From NCBI GenBank assembly GCA_049324315.1, contig JBMOKU010000009.1:1-64000 (forward strand): a stretch of DNA of 64,000 nucleotides, given 5' to 3'. Shown one piece after another: positions 25,977-34,946 of the stretch. The notes under the pieces were generated by a model. It saw only the letters and a program-made list of their open reading frames with translations. It was not told where the DNA came from and searched no databases. Source of the DNA: JBMOKU01 sp049324315. Its GTDB lineage: Bacteria; Bacillota; Clostridia; Peptostreptococcales; Thermotaleaceae. The number at the start of each line of letters is the position of its first letter. The first letter of the stretch is position 1. The position numbers were made by a program, and so were the translations under genes.

Positions 25977-26012
25977 ACTCCAGCAAAGATGAAAATCTGT
26001 TGGAGTTTTTGC
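25977..26012 (+). terminator. Terminator of the tct/aldolase/kinase operon
   Basis: ACTCCAGCA pairs with TGTTGGAGT (one G-T), followed by TTTTGC. Confidence 0.85.
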
Positions 26013-26107
26013 TTTAAGTTATGTTATAAAGAGAAATACACAAATGTTGCTTGTCAGATTCTTTTCATATATCATTATACTATATAAAACACGAAAGAGG
26101 GTTAAAC

Positions 26108-27106
26108 ATGGTGGAACAATTGTTGAAGGATATATACGTGATAAAGGTACCACTTCCAGGGAATCCGCTGAAAGATATTAACTGTTATGTAATCAAAGGC
26201 AGGGAGAGAAATCTGCTGATTGATACGGGATTTAATATGCCAGTATGCTATGAGGCTCTCAAGGCAGGCTTGGAAGAATTGAATATAGACATGGAAAACA
26301 CCGATATTTTTCTTACCCATTTGCACTCTGACCATACAGGATTAGCGCCGTCCATAGCATCGGATCAGTCAAAGGTGTATATGGGTGAAACAGACAGTAA
26401 AATTCAAAAAAGATTTTTTAAATCTGAATATTGGGATTTGATTAATGATAAATTCCTTATGTTAGGATTTCCTCAGTGGGAATTAGACGAAAACAGAAGC
26501 AAGAATCCTGCTACAGCTTTTTTGCCGGCAAGGCCTATTGAATTTACAACGGTAAGGGAAGGAACCGTTATTGAATTGGGCAACTATAGATTGAAATGTC
26601 TGGATACTCCTGGACATACACCAGGACATGTATGCCTTTATGAGGAAGAACATAAAATTCTTTTTAGTGGAGATCATATTATATTTGACATAACACCCAA
26701 TATAACCTCCTGGTTGGACGTGGAAAACCCTCTAGCATTATACTTCGAAAGCTTAAAGAAAATAAAGAAACTTGATATTGAATTTACTTTTTCTGCCCAT
26801 AGAAAAGCCATGGGAAGCTGCCATGAACGTATTGATGAATTGATTCAACATCATCAAGCAAGGATAAATGAGGTTTATCAGATCGTGAAGAACCATGGGG
26901 GCTTAACAGCTTATCATATTGCTTCTAAAATGACCTGGTCTATAAGAGCGAAAAATTGGGTCGAATTTCCAATATCACAGAAATGGTTTGCTGTCGGGGA
27001 AGCTTCGTCACATCTTGACTATCTTCTTTGTGAAGGCGTAGTTGAACGAAAGTTGGTCAATGGGGAATACTTGCATTATTGTCTTAAGGACAATTATAAA
27101 ATATAA
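26108..27106 (+). CDS. MBL-fold metallo-hydrolase with C-terminal winged-helix segment
   Basis: 332 residues from the ATG at 26108 (GAGGG 6 nt upstream); the frame extends upstream without a ribosome site. Zinc motif THLHSDHTG with His71, His73, Asp75 and His76; DTPGHTPGHVC and FSGDHI give the remaining ligands; FSAHRKAMG is the last His region. The C-terminal 90 residues look like a winged helix (TAYHIASKMTWSIRAKNW), as in the lactamase_B plus DUF family of LACTB2-like proteins. The substrate is unknown, possibly a thioester or phosphoester. Likely its own transcription unit. Confidence 0.88.
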   Translation: MVEQLLKDIYVIKVPLPGNPLKDINCYVIKGRERNLLIDTGFNMPVCYEALKAGLEELNIDMENTDIFLTHLHSDHTGLAPSIASDQSKVYMGETDSKIQKRFFKSEYWDLINDKFLMLGFPQWELDENRSKNPATAFLPARPIEFTTVREGTVIELGNYRLKCLDTPGHTPGHVCLYEEEHKILFSGDHIIFDITPNITSWLDVENPLALYFESLKKIKKLDIEFTFSAHRKAMGSCHERIDELIQHHQARINEVYQIVKNHGGLTAYHIASKMTWSIRAKNWVEFPISQKWFAVGEASSHLDYLLCEGVVERKLVNGEYLHYCLKDNYKI

Positions 27107-27152
27107 TAAAGCCTTCACACAGGAGACAAATAGGTAGGCTTTAGATGATACA

Positions 27153-27225
27153 CATATAAATAAAGAGGGATGCCTTACGTTGACATATATCTGTCTTATG
27201 AGGCATCCTTTCTTTATTTATATGT
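27153..27225. terminator. Bidirectional terminator between convergent genes
   Basis: ATATAAATAAAGAGGGATGCCT and AGGCATCCTTTCTTTATTTAT form a long near-perfect stem with A/T-rich flanks on both sides. Confidence 0.85.
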
Positions 27226-27313
27226 ATATTTATGCTCCTAAATTTTTATTTTTGTCTTTTCTATCAGCCATTCAAGCTTTCCCACGGCATGCCATCACTA
27301 TGGCATGTAGTTT

Positions 27314-28270
27314 TTACCTCACGACATTTACCGGTTTTCCTTGAAGAAATGATTGAATATTATTTGCTAAGAGATGAATGAGTCTTTGCCGGGATTCAAA
27401 GCACTTCCAACCAATATGCGGCGTAAGAATAACGTTATTCATGGTGAACAGGGGATTGTTCAATTCTGGTGGCTCAGGGTCCTGGACATCCAGGGCGGCT
27501 CCAGCAATTTCACCGTTTTGCAAGGCTTCAATCAAATCAGTTTCTTTGATAATGGGTCCTCTAGAAGTGTTTATAATAAATGCCGAAGGCTTCATTAACT
27601 TTAAACGATCCTTATCAATAAGGTGTTTTGTATCGGAGGTAAGCGGACAGTGGATGGAAACAAAGTCACTGCCTTTGAGCAATTCTTCGAGGGTAACCGG
27701 TTTGATGCTCGGGTCTTCATAGAACCTCGGCGTTCGATTGTATACGAGGACGTTCATTCCCAAGACACGGGCGATTTTTATCACTTGTTGACCGATGGTC
27801 CCAGCTCCGATGACGCCAAGGGTTTTGTTTTGCACCTCAAAATGGGATACCTGAAGGTATTTGGTAAAATTATCGAAATTATTTTGTTTGATCATATGCT
27901 GCTGCTGAATCAGTGAAGAGGATAAATTCAATATGAAGGTAATTGCCAACTGGGCGACGGCCTCCGTGCTGTAGCCCGGTATATTACAGACAGTAATATT
28001 TTTTTTGGCAGCGGCAGCAATATCAATGTTATTATAGCCGGTACCAGCTTCACAAATGAGTCTTACAGAGGACGGAAATTGTTCAATTAAATCTTTTCCG
28101 AGGGGGAGTTCCTTGGTGATAATAATATTCTGATCCTTGACTCTTTGTAAAATTTCTTCATTACTACTTTCATCGTATTTTGTAAATGTGCCAAGTTTTA
28201 TTAATGGCGCGAAATTCAGTCGATTGTCAAAGTTCAGTTTTGATGCGTTGAGAAACACTGTTTTTCCCAT
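27314..28270 (-). CDS. D-isomer 2-hydroxyacid dehydrogenase
   Basis: 318 residues. Rossmann motif GVIGAGTIGQQV (about 153-164), catalytic Arg in INTSRGPII, Glu in DVQDPEPPELN, and His in LTPHIGW, the standard triad of the glycerate/phosphoglycerate/glyoxylate reductase group. It interconverts a 2-keto acid and a D-2-hydroxy acid with NAD(P)H. Ribosome site AAGGAGG 6 nt before the ATG. It is convergent to the metallo-hydrolase gene. The sugar-acid genes nearby make hydroxypyruvate, glyoxylate or another keto acid possible; the exact substrate is not readable. Confidence 0.92.
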   Translation of the reverse strand: MGKTVFLNASKLNFDNRLNFAPLIKLGTFTKYDESSNEEILQRVKDQNIIITKELPLGKDLIEQFPSSVRLICEAGTGYNNIDIAAAAKKNITVCNIPGYSTEAVAQLAITFILNLSSSLIQQQHMIKQNNFDNFTKYLQVSHFEVQNKTLGVIGAGTIGQQVIKIARVLGMNVLVYNRTPRFYEDPSIKPVTLEELLKGSDFVSIHCPLTSDTKHLIDKDRLKLMKPSAFIINTSRGPIIKETDLIEALQNGEIAGAALDVQDPEPPELNNPLFTMNNVILTPHIGWKCFESRQRLIHLLANNIQSFLQGKPVNVVR

Positions 28271-28685
28271 GAATACCTCCTTGTAATATTATTTAAAATG
28301 CTTTTGATTTTATTATACGCAAGACATTGATGTCTATAGAAATCCAATTGCTATATATTTAAAGAATTCAACAAGAAATTTCGATCTCCTCTCAGTTCAA
28401 TAAACAAAAAATTTAGAAAATTTATCTTATAAATATAATATATTTACGAAGATCAAGAATTCAAAAAAGTTTTTTAAAAAATTTTTGAAACAAACGCAGC
28501 ATTTTCCAAGAAATTTGTTAAATTAATAACGATGCCAATCTGGAAAATCATGTTATTTTATGAATAGATTGATTTGAAGAAGAGGCTAAAATCACTAAAA
28601 AGAGTTAAAGAAATAACAATAATAAAACTTAAGAATCTTCTGAAAAAAGAAGGAATAACAGAAAATAAATCGAATATACTTTTAA
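28271..28685. other. AT-rich divergent intergenic region
   Basis: About 415 bp between the dehydrogenase gene and the lactate operon leader. I see no gene, RNA or strong promoter by eye; only poly-A/T tracts and short direct repeats. Confidence 0.4.
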
Positions 28686-28696
28686 TGGTCAGACCA
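28686..28696 (+). promoter_or_regulatory. GntR/FadR-type operator of the lactate operon
   Basis: TGGTCAGACCA fits the FadR-subfamily (LldR/PdhR) consensus TNGTNNNACNA exactly. Two direct copies of ATAGATGACC follow at 28705-28714 and 28720-28729. A GntR/FadR regulator gene is the second gene downstream, so autoregulation by it is likely. Confidence 0.6.
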
Positions 28697-28753
28697 CCTG
28701 ATGTATAGATGACCGATCAATAGATGACCTTATCTTAAAAAAAGGAGGGTTGA

Positions 28754-28767
28754 GGAAAACGCTGACA
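28754..28767 (+). promoter_or_regulatory. Candidate cre site in lactate operon leader
   Basis: GGAAAACGCTGACA matches 13 of 14 positions of the cre consensus. A weaker candidate (two mismatches) lies at about 28801-28814, GCAAACGTTTTCA. An isolated AAAGGAGGG at 28741-28749 lacks a well-spaced start codon. Confidence 0.45.
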
Positions 28768-28847
28768 GCAAAGAAATAGATAAACTATTTCAAGGAATGG
28801 GCAAACGTTTTCAATAAAATTGAATAAAAAAAGGGGGTCTTTATTCA

Positions 28848-30530
28848 ATGTTAGCTATTATTGCATCACTACCTATTTTATTAACGGTAGTATTAATGGT
28901 TGGTTTTAACTGGCCGGCCAAAAAGGTTATGCCTGCAGCGTGGGCTGTGGCAGTTATCTTGGCGTCCCTTAAATGGGGGGTATCCTTCCAATGGCTGGCA
29001 GGATCCACTGTATTTGGTGCTTTAAGTGCATTTAATATTTTGATCATCGTGTTCGGTGCAATCCTATTAATGAATACCCTAAAGAACAGTGGAGCAATCA
29101 AGGTAATCAATAAGACTTTCTATGGCATCAGTCCTGACAGAAGAGTTCAAGCCATTATCATAGCGTTCTTATTTGGTGCTTTCATAGAAGGGGCTGCCGG
29201 ATTTGGTACACCCGCAGCATTGGCTGGTCCATTGATGGTGGGCCTGGGGTTTCCTCCATTGGCAGCTGCAATGTTGGCTTTGGTAGGTAACAGTACACCT
29301 GTAAGTTTTGGTGCCGTTGGAACACCTATTTTGGGTGGCGTATCTTCTATATTGGGGTCTACGGAAATTTTAGGGAAAATTGAAGCTGCGGGTTTTACCG
29401 GTCCTACTTTCCTTCATAATGTAGGTATCTGGGCAGCGCTGCCCCATGCTATTATGGGCGTATTTATGCCGTTAATCATTGTTTGTATGATGACAAAATT
29501 ATTTGGTGAAAAAAAATCATTTAAAGAAGGTTTAGAAATAGCACCTTTTGCAATTTTTGCAGGACTTTCCTTTGTTATACCGTATATCTTTATCGCATTT
29601 GTCTTTGGTCCAGAGCTTCCTTCTTTAGCATCGGGATTAATTGCCCTTGCTGTTGTTATATCAGCTACTAAAAAAGGTTTTCTTCAACCTAAAACTACTT
29701 GGGATTTTGCGAACAAGAGTAAATGGGATAGCTCCTGGTTAGGAGCAGCAGAAACCGCTGCCACAGCGGAAGAAGATACCACAGAAGTTAGCAGCTTCTT
29801 GGCTTGGCTTCCTTATATTCTTGTCTCATTAATATTGGTTATTACAAGAATTCCACAGTTAGGGCTAAAAGCAATTTTAACCAGCCCTACCTTTACAATT
29901 TATTGGAAAGAAATTTTGGGAACCAAATTAAATTACTCTTTGCAATACTTATATCTACCTGGAACCGTAGCATTTATTTTGGTATCGATTATCACGATTT
30001 TCTTACATAAGATGGACAACAACAAGGTAAAAGAAACATGGAAAACTTCCTTCAAACAGGTCATACCGGCAGCTATTGCCTTAGGCTTTGCAATAGCCAT
30101 GGTGCAAGTTATGTTAAACTCCGGGAATAACGCCACGGGTGAAGTAGGCATGATGGTGGCTTTATCAAGAACAGCAGCGGATATCTTCCAAGGTGTATGG
30201 CCGATTTTTGCACCGTTTATCGGTATACTGGGGGCCTTCATGTCAGGCAGTAACACAACTTCCAATATTTTATTCTCTGGCTTCCAATTTGGTGTAGCAG
30301 ATCAAATCGGTATGTCCAGATTGATCATCGTCGGTTTGCAAGTCGTTGGCGGAGCAGCTGGCAACATGATTTGCGTACATAATGTTGTAGCGGCATGCAC
30401 CACTGTGGGCGTATTGGGTAAAGAAGGTAGAGTGATTCGGACCAATATTATCCCTTGCGCTGTATATGCTGTGGTTGCAGGTATTTTTGCATACATCGCA
30501 ATGTATGTTATCGTGCCAGGCTTATTCTAA
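28848..30530 (+). CDS. lctP: L-lactate permease (LctP family)
   Basis: 560 residues with about 13-14 membrane helices. Family hallmarks: GAFIEGAAGFGTPAALAGP (near 105-125), ALVGNSTPVSFGAVGTPI and the C-terminal FMSGSNTTSNILFSGFQ with GNMICVHNVVAACT. It imports lactate (and glycolate) with protons. It is first in a run of genes whose order (permease, GntR, EtfB, EtfA, LDH, LarA) contains all the functions of the A. woodii lct cluster. AAAGGGGG precedes the ATG. The leader contains a FadR-type operator and a cre candidate. Confidence 0.96.
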   Translation: MLAIIASLPILLTVVLMVGFNWPAKKVMPAAWAVAVILASLKWGVSFQWLAGSTVFGALSAFNILIIVFGAILLMNTLKNSGAIKVINKTFYGISPDRRVQAIIIAFLFGAFIEGAAGFGTPAALAGPLMVGLGFPPLAAAMLALVGNSTPVSFGAVGTPILGGVSSILGSTEILGKIEAAGFTGPTFLHNVGIWAALPHAIMGVFMPLIIVCMMTKLFGEKKSFKEGLEIAPFAIFAGLSFVIPYIFIAFVFGPELPSLASGLIALAVVISATKKGFLQPKTTWDFANKSKWDSSWLGAAETAATAEEDTTEVSSFLAWLPYILVSLILVITRIPQLGLKAILTSPTFTIYWKEILGTKLNYSLQYLYLPGTVAFILVSIITIFLHKMDNNKVKETWKTSFKQVIPAAIALGFAIAMVQVMLNSGNNATGEVGMMVALSRTAADIFQGVWPIFAPFIGILGAFMSGSNTTSNILFSGFQFGVADQIGMSRLIIVGLQVVGGAAGNMICVHNVVAACTTVGVLGKEGRVIRTNIIPCAVYAVVAGIFAYIAMYVIVPGLF

Positions 30531-30596
30531 AAAGGTTATTGGAAATAAATGTAGAATAAAAGACTGTGAGGTGATTCATTAACAGGTGAATAGGGG

Positions 30597-31313
30597 TTGA
30601 TTGTATTGTTCAAACAGATTAAAACGAAGAGGGTTTACGAACAAATTGTTGAACAAATAAAAGAACTCATTAGGCATGGGGATTTAAAACCCGGTGATAA
30701 ATTAATGTCTGAACGAGAATTATCAGATAAATTAGGGGTAAGCAGAACTTCTGTTAGAGAGGCTTTGAGTGCTTTGGATTTTTTGGGGATACTGGAGAGT
30801 CGACACGGGGAGGGCACGTTTATTTCAGAGGTATCTGAACAGCTTCTAATTGAGCCCCTGGCACTGTTTATGATGCTGGATCGGCAAGCCAGTCTAGAAC
30901 TTCTAGAGGTCAGAAAAATGATGGAATCCTATACAGCAGAATTAGCAGCAATGAGAGCGGATAAAGAGGATATGGAAAAAATAGCAAGAGCTATTCAACT
31001 CATGGAACAGGACTTAAATCAAGGGAGTTTAGGAGAAGAAAATGACGCTGTATTTCATTACAGCATTGCAGAGGCCACTGGTAATACCATGCTGGTAAAG
31101 ATCATGAATCTCATTTCAGATTTATTGGTTCAAAATATGCGAACAAGCAGGCAGTATCTGTTTAATAAGAAGGGTAATCCTGAAAAATTATATCTTCAAC
31201 ATCTGAATATCTTTCATGCAATTGAAGAAGGTAATCCTGAACGAGCCAAAAAAGAAATGTTCGATCACTTAGACTTTGTTGAAAAAGAACTAACCAGATA
31301 TCATAATGACTAA
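30597..31313 (+). CDS. GntR family (FadR subfamily) regulator of lactate genes
   Basis: 238 residues. N-terminal wHTH: KPGDKLMSERELSDKLGVS and SRTSVREALSALDFLGILES. The C-terminal FCD domain has the metal/effector-binding pattern (Asp in ENDAVFHYSIAEATGN, later HLNIFHAIEEGN and FDHLDF). TTG starts at 30597 or 30606 are both possible; AGGTGA fits the first and AGGGG the second. It sits inside the lactate cluster and is the probable reader of the operator at 28686. Confidence 0.9.
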   Translation: MIVLFKQIKTKRVYEQIVEQIKELIRHGDLKPGDKLMSERELSDKLGVSRTSVREALSALDFLGILESRHGEGTFISEVSEQLLIEPLALFMMLDRQASLELLEVRKMMESYTAELAAMRADKEDMEKIARAIQLMEQDLNQGSLGEENDAVFHYSIAEATGNTMLVKIMNLISDLLVQNMRTSRQYLFNKKGNPEKLYLQHLNIFHAIEEGNPERAKKEMFDHLDFVEKELTRYHND

Positions 31314-31322
31314 AGATGAGAA

Positions 31323-31358
31323 GATGCAGGATAGCTTGTGGGTTATCCTGCATTTTTA
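31323..31358 (+). terminator. Terminator after gntR
   Basis: ATGCAGGATA pairs with TTATCCTGCAT, followed by TTTTATC. It separates lctP-gntR from etfBA-lctD-larA, so the latter may be partly independent. Confidence 0.75.
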
Positions 31359-31393
31359 TCAATCAACCTGCAGCGTTGTGAGTGCGGAGCCAT

Positions 31394-31476
31394 GGGGACG
31401 GTTCGAGCGTTTCTTGTAGGGGCGCGCATTGCGCGTCCGTTGCTTCTCGAAGGGAACCATGGAACCGTCCTCGTAA
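31394..31476. repeat. Compound palindromic repeat
   Basis: Inner palindrome GTAGGGGCGCGCATTGCGCG (31416 onward) is enclosed by GGGGACGGTTCGAGCG and GGAACCGTCCTCG arms. The reverse complement of the same compound element is at 39832-39920. Confidence 0.75.
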
Positions 31477-31529
31477 CGCAGCAGTGTAACTTATAGCATT
31501 TTTAATATAAAGAATGGGAGGGACTGAAA

Positions 31530-32327
31530 TTGAATATTATTATTCCAATCAAACAAGTACCCGAAACGAGCAATGTAAAGATGGATAAAGAAACAGGCAC
31601 CATGATCCGTGAGGGAGTCGTCAGTGTTATTAACCCATTAGACCTCTATGCCATTGAAACGGGTATTCAATTGAAGGAACAGTTTGGCGGTAAGGTTACG
31701 GTTTGTACCATGGGGCCTCCATCGGCTGCAAAGGCATTAAAAGAAGCAATCGCCATGGGATGTGATGAGGGCATCCTTATTTCCGACAAAAAATTTGCAG
31801 GGGCGGATACATGGGCTACTTCTTACACCTTATCAGAAGCAATCAAGCATATTGGAGAATATGACTTAGTATTAGCCGGAGAAAGGGCAACCGATGGTGA
31901 TACCGGTCAAGTAGGCCCGGGAATTGCTGCATGGTTAGACATTCCTTTAGCTACATACGTTAGTAAGATTGATAAGATTACAAGAGATCGTATTACCGTC
32001 GAAAGACTGGTTGAAGATGGATATCAAATATTACAAATGCCTTTACCGGCATTATTAACCGTGGTTAAAGAAATAAGCAATCCCAGACTTCCTACTTTAA
32101 GAGGCAAGAAAAAAGCGAGAGTTACCGAAATTCCTGTAATGTCTGCTGCCGATTTGCAGCTGGAAGAATCCTATATCGGGCTTAAAGGATCCCCGACCAA
32201 GGTTGTCAAGATTGGTTACCCGAAGGTAACAAGAGGTGGGAAAATTGTAAAGGCTGTCGGTGAAGATGGGGTAAATGAAGCTGTTGAGGAATTTGTTAAA
32301 TTCTTGGAAGAAAAAGAGTTGATATAG
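31530..32327 (+). CDS. etfB: Electron transfer flavoprotein beta subunit (lactate dehydrogenase partner)
   Basis: 265 residues, TTG start with GGGAGGG upstream. EtfB features: IIPIKQVPETSNVKMDKETG, NPLDLYAIETGIQLKEQFGG, and the nucleotide/FAD-site motif AGERATDGDTGQVGPGIA. It binds FAD and, in confurcating complexes, NAD and shuttles electrons to EtfA and the dehydrogenase. Followed 12 bp later by etfA. Equivalent to LctB of A. woodii. Confidence 0.94.
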   Translation: MNIIIPIKQVPETSNVKMDKETGTMIREGVVSVINPLDLYAIETGIQLKEQFGGKVTVCTMGPPSAAKALKEAIAMGCDEGILISDKKFAGADTWATSYTLSEAIKHIGEYDLVLAGERATDGDTGQVGPGIAAWLDIPLATYVSKIDKITRDRITVERLVEDGYQILQMPLPALLTVVKEISNPRLPTLRGKKKARVTEIPVMSAADLQLEESYIGLKGSPTKVVKIGYPKVTRGGKIVKAVGEDGVNEAVEEFVKFLEEKELI

Positions 32328-32339
32328 GAGGGATGATCA

Positions 32340-33341
32340 ATGCGTTATGTATGGACGATTGCCGAGCAAAGCAAAGGGAAATTAAGGGAAGTTTCCTTTG
32401 AGTTATTAAGCAGAGGAAGAAAATTGGCTGACAAAATGGATACAAAGCTTTGTTCTGTTTTATTGGGCAGTAATGTTTCCGATGAAACGTTACAAGAATT
32501 AATCTATAGGGGTGCTGACGAGGTTTATTTTGTAGATGATCCCCGCTTAGAAAATTTTATTGTTGAGACACATAGTAAAGTACTTTCTGATTTAATCAAT
32601 ACCTATCATCCTCATTCTATTTTAGCAGCAGCTACTTCAAGTGGTCGGACCCTCATGCCATATGTGGCCATACAAGTGAGTGCGGGATTAACGGCAGATT
32701 GTACGGAATTGGATATTGAAGAAGGAACCAACCACCTATTGCAAACGAGACCTGCCATTGGCGGTAATATTATGGCCACGATTAAAACCCCGAGTCATAG
32801 TCCACAGATGGCAACAGTAAGGCCAAAATCCAGCAGGCCATTGCCTTTAGATAAAAGCAGGAACGGTAGAATTATGCGCTTAGAATTAAAGGATGAGCTG
32901 GTGGACACCCGTGTTCAAATGATCGGTTTTAGAAAAGATGCTGAAGAATTTGTCAATATCGAAGAAGCAGAAGTCGTTATAGCCGGCGGTAAGGGGATGA
33001 AAAAACAAGAAAACTTTGCCCTGTTACGGGATCTTGCAAAGCATTTTGACGGTGTATTGGGAGCCAGCAGGGATGCAGTGGATAGAGGCTGGTTACCGTA
33101 TCCCCATCAAGTTGGCCTAAGTGGAAAAACGATTTCGCCTAAATTATACCTTTGTGCGGGTATTTCAGGATCTATTCAGCACTTAGCAGGTATTAAAACC
33201 TCTGAATATATTGTTGCCATCAATCAAGATCAGGATGCAAATATATTCCAGTTGGCAGACTTTGGAATCGTGGGCAATCTTTTTGAGGTGATTCCAAAGC
33301 TTAACGCCAGGCTGGAAGCTTATAAGAAGGAGGGAAAATAA
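32340..33341 (+). CDS. etfA: Electron transfer flavoprotein alpha subunit
   Basis: 333 residues. The C-terminal FAD-binding domain is clear: GGKGMKKQENFALL, GASRDAVDRGWLPYPHQVGL and CAGISGSIQHLAGIKTSEYI. The N-terminus (MRYVWTIAEQ) carries no added ferredoxin-like Cys cluster. It passes electrons between EtfB and the lactate dehydrogenase. It ends 1 bp before the dehydrogenase gene. Equivalent to LctC. Whether the complex truly bifurcates electrons to ferredoxin is an inference from the conserved gene set. Confidence 0.93.
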   Translation: MRYVWTIAEQSKGKLREVSFELLSRGRKLADKMDTKLCSVLLGSNVSDETLQELIYRGADEVYFVDDPRLENFIVETHSKVLSDLINTYHPHSILAAATSSGRTLMPYVAIQVSAGLTADCTELDIEEGTNHLLQTRPAIGGNIMATIKTPSHSPQMATVRPKSSRPLPLDKSRNGRIMRLELKDELVDTRVQMIGFRKDAEEFVNIEEAEVVIAGGKGMKKQENFALLRDLAKHFDGVLGASRDAVDRGWLPYPHQVGLSGKTISPKLYLCAGISGSIQHLAGIKTSEYIVAINQDQDANIFQLADFGIVGNLFEVIPKLNARLEAYKKEGK

Positions 33342-33342
33342 G

Positions 33343-34755
33343 ATGAGATATAATCCCGTTACCATAGAAATTGTCGAGGAATTGAAACGGATCGCAGGAC
33401 CGAAAAATGTATTTAGTGATGAAGAAAAAATGGAAGCTTATTCCCATGACGAAACCAATGCAGAAGAATATGGGCATATGCCGGAAGTTGTTGTAACACC
33501 TACAACGGCTGAAGAGATTGCAGCGGTCGTTAAGCTGGCAAACCGTGAATTGATTCCCATTACACCCCGTGGTGCCGGAAGTGGTCTTTCCGGTGGAGCA
33601 ATACCCATCTTTGGTGGTATCCTTTTATCCGTTGAAAAAATGAATAAGGTTCTGGATATAGACTATGGAAATATGATGTTAACGGCTGAAACCGGTATTG
33701 TAACAAATGATATCAATGCATTGATTAAAGAAAAGGGCTTATTCTATGCCGGATATCCAATGAGTTTGGAAACCTGTTACTTAGGTGGTAATATTGCTGA
33801 AAATGCAGGTGGCGGTAGAGCCGTGAAATATGGTGTTACCGGACGATATATTATGGGAATGGAGCTTGTTACACCAACGGGAGAAATTGTACAGTTAGGC
33901 GGTAAGCTGTCTAAGGACGTTACCGGTTATGATTTAAAGCAATTAGTCATAGGTTCTGAAGGAACCTTGGGAATTGTAACAAAGGCGACCATCCGATTGA
34001 CAGGCCTACCGACAGCAAAGTCCAACCTCCTTGTTCTATATAAGACACCAAAGGATGCCATTGATACAGTACCTGTTATCATGGCAAAAGGAACCATTCC
34101 AACCAGTATGGAATTTATGGATAAACTATCGGTTAAAACGGCTTGTGAATATTTAAATGAAAGCTTACCCTATGAGCAAGCCGGGGCCATGCTGTTAATT
34201 GAAATCGATGGAACAAATCAAGAACAGGTAGAATTAGATGCGGAGGCCATTGGCGATTTATGTATGGAAAATGGGGCCATAGAGGTCTATGTAGCTGACA
34301 ACTATACAACCCAAGAAAGAATCTGGAGTGTCAGAAGGAATATTGCAGAAGCTTTCAAAGTCGTAAGTCCCATTCAAAGCTTAGAGGATATTGTGGTCCC
34401 AATAGCAGCTATTCCTGATATTATGCCGGAGTTGGACCGTATTTCCGAGAAGTATGATATAAAGATCCCATGTTATGGCCATGCCGGTGACGGCAACCTC
34501 CACGCTACCCTTGTGAAGAATCCCGAGCATACCTTAGAACATTGGCATGATATTGAACCAAAGGCATTAAGAGAACTATATGAAGTAACGAAGAAGCTGG
34601 GCGGCAAAATCAGCGGCGAGCATGGAATTGGTGTGAAACGTAAGCAGTACATGTTAGAAAATATGGATCCGGTTGAATTAAATTTAATGAAGGCCATAAA
34701 AAAAGCATGGGATCCAAATCATATTATGAACCCTGGTAAAATGTTTGATATGTAG
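33343..34755 (+). CDS. lctD: FAD-dependent lactate dehydrogenase (GlcD/LctD family)
   Basis: 470 residues, FAD_binding_4 plus FAD_oxidase_C. PRGAGSGLSGGAIP (about 77-90) is the FAD pyrophosphate loop; IGSEGTLGIVTKATI continues the FAD domain; CYGHAGDGNLHATL and KISGEHGIGVKRKQY are C-terminal active-site motifs. It oxidises lactate to pyruvate and passes electrons to EtfAB; in A. woodii the complex uses ferredoxin to drive NAD reduction. AAGGAGG lies upstream. No membrane segment, so soluble. Confidence 0.93.
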   Translation: MRYNPVTIEIVEELKRIAGPKNVFSDEEKMEAYSHDETNAEEYGHMPEVVVTPTTAEEIAAVVKLANRELIPITPRGAGSGLSGGAIPIFGGILLSVEKMNKVLDIDYGNMMLTAETGIVTNDINALIKEKGLFYAGYPMSLETCYLGGNIAENAGGGRAVKYGVTGRYIMGMELVTPTGEIVQLGGKLSKDVTGYDLKQLVIGSEGTLGIVTKATIRLTGLPTAKSNLLVLYKTPKDAIDTVPVIMAKGTIPTSMEFMDKLSVKTACEYLNESLPYEQAGAMLLIEIDGTNQEQVELDAEAIGDLCMENGAIEVYVADNYTTQERIWSVRRNIAEAFKVVSPIQSLEDIVVPIAAIPDIMPELDRISEKYDIKIPCYGHAGDGNLHATLVKNPEHTLEHWHDIEPKALRELYEVTKKLGGKISGEHGIGVKRKQYMLENMDPVELNLMKAIKKAWDPNHIMNPGKMFDM

Positions 34756-34849
34756 AAAAGCCAGTTGAAGGTTGTAGGTTGAAAGTTAAGTGAAACCTCA
34801 CTCTTCAATTTACGTATTAGTGTCTCTAGAATAGAATGTATTTTCTCTC

Positions 34850-34877
34850 GTAGAGAACGGCCCCCGTGCCGTTCCGC
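34850..34877 (+). repeat. Palindromic dispersed repeat (GAACGGC type)
   Basis: GTAGAGAACGGCCCCCGTGCCGTTCCGC, with arms GAACGGC/GCCGTTC. The same arms recur at 39953-39979. A Gly/Thr-rich purine stretch (GTTGAAGGTTGTAGG) precedes it. Confidence 0.65.
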
Positions 34878-34946
34878 ATAAATGAAACACCGTGAACCTA
34901 TTAGAATATAATTTTTAAAGGGATACATAGAAAGGAGGAAATGTCT

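Noticed and set aside
28750..28779. Nine-codon leader frame (TTG AGG AAA ...) before lctP
   Set aside because: The AAAGGAGGG touches the TTG directly, leaving no usable spacing.
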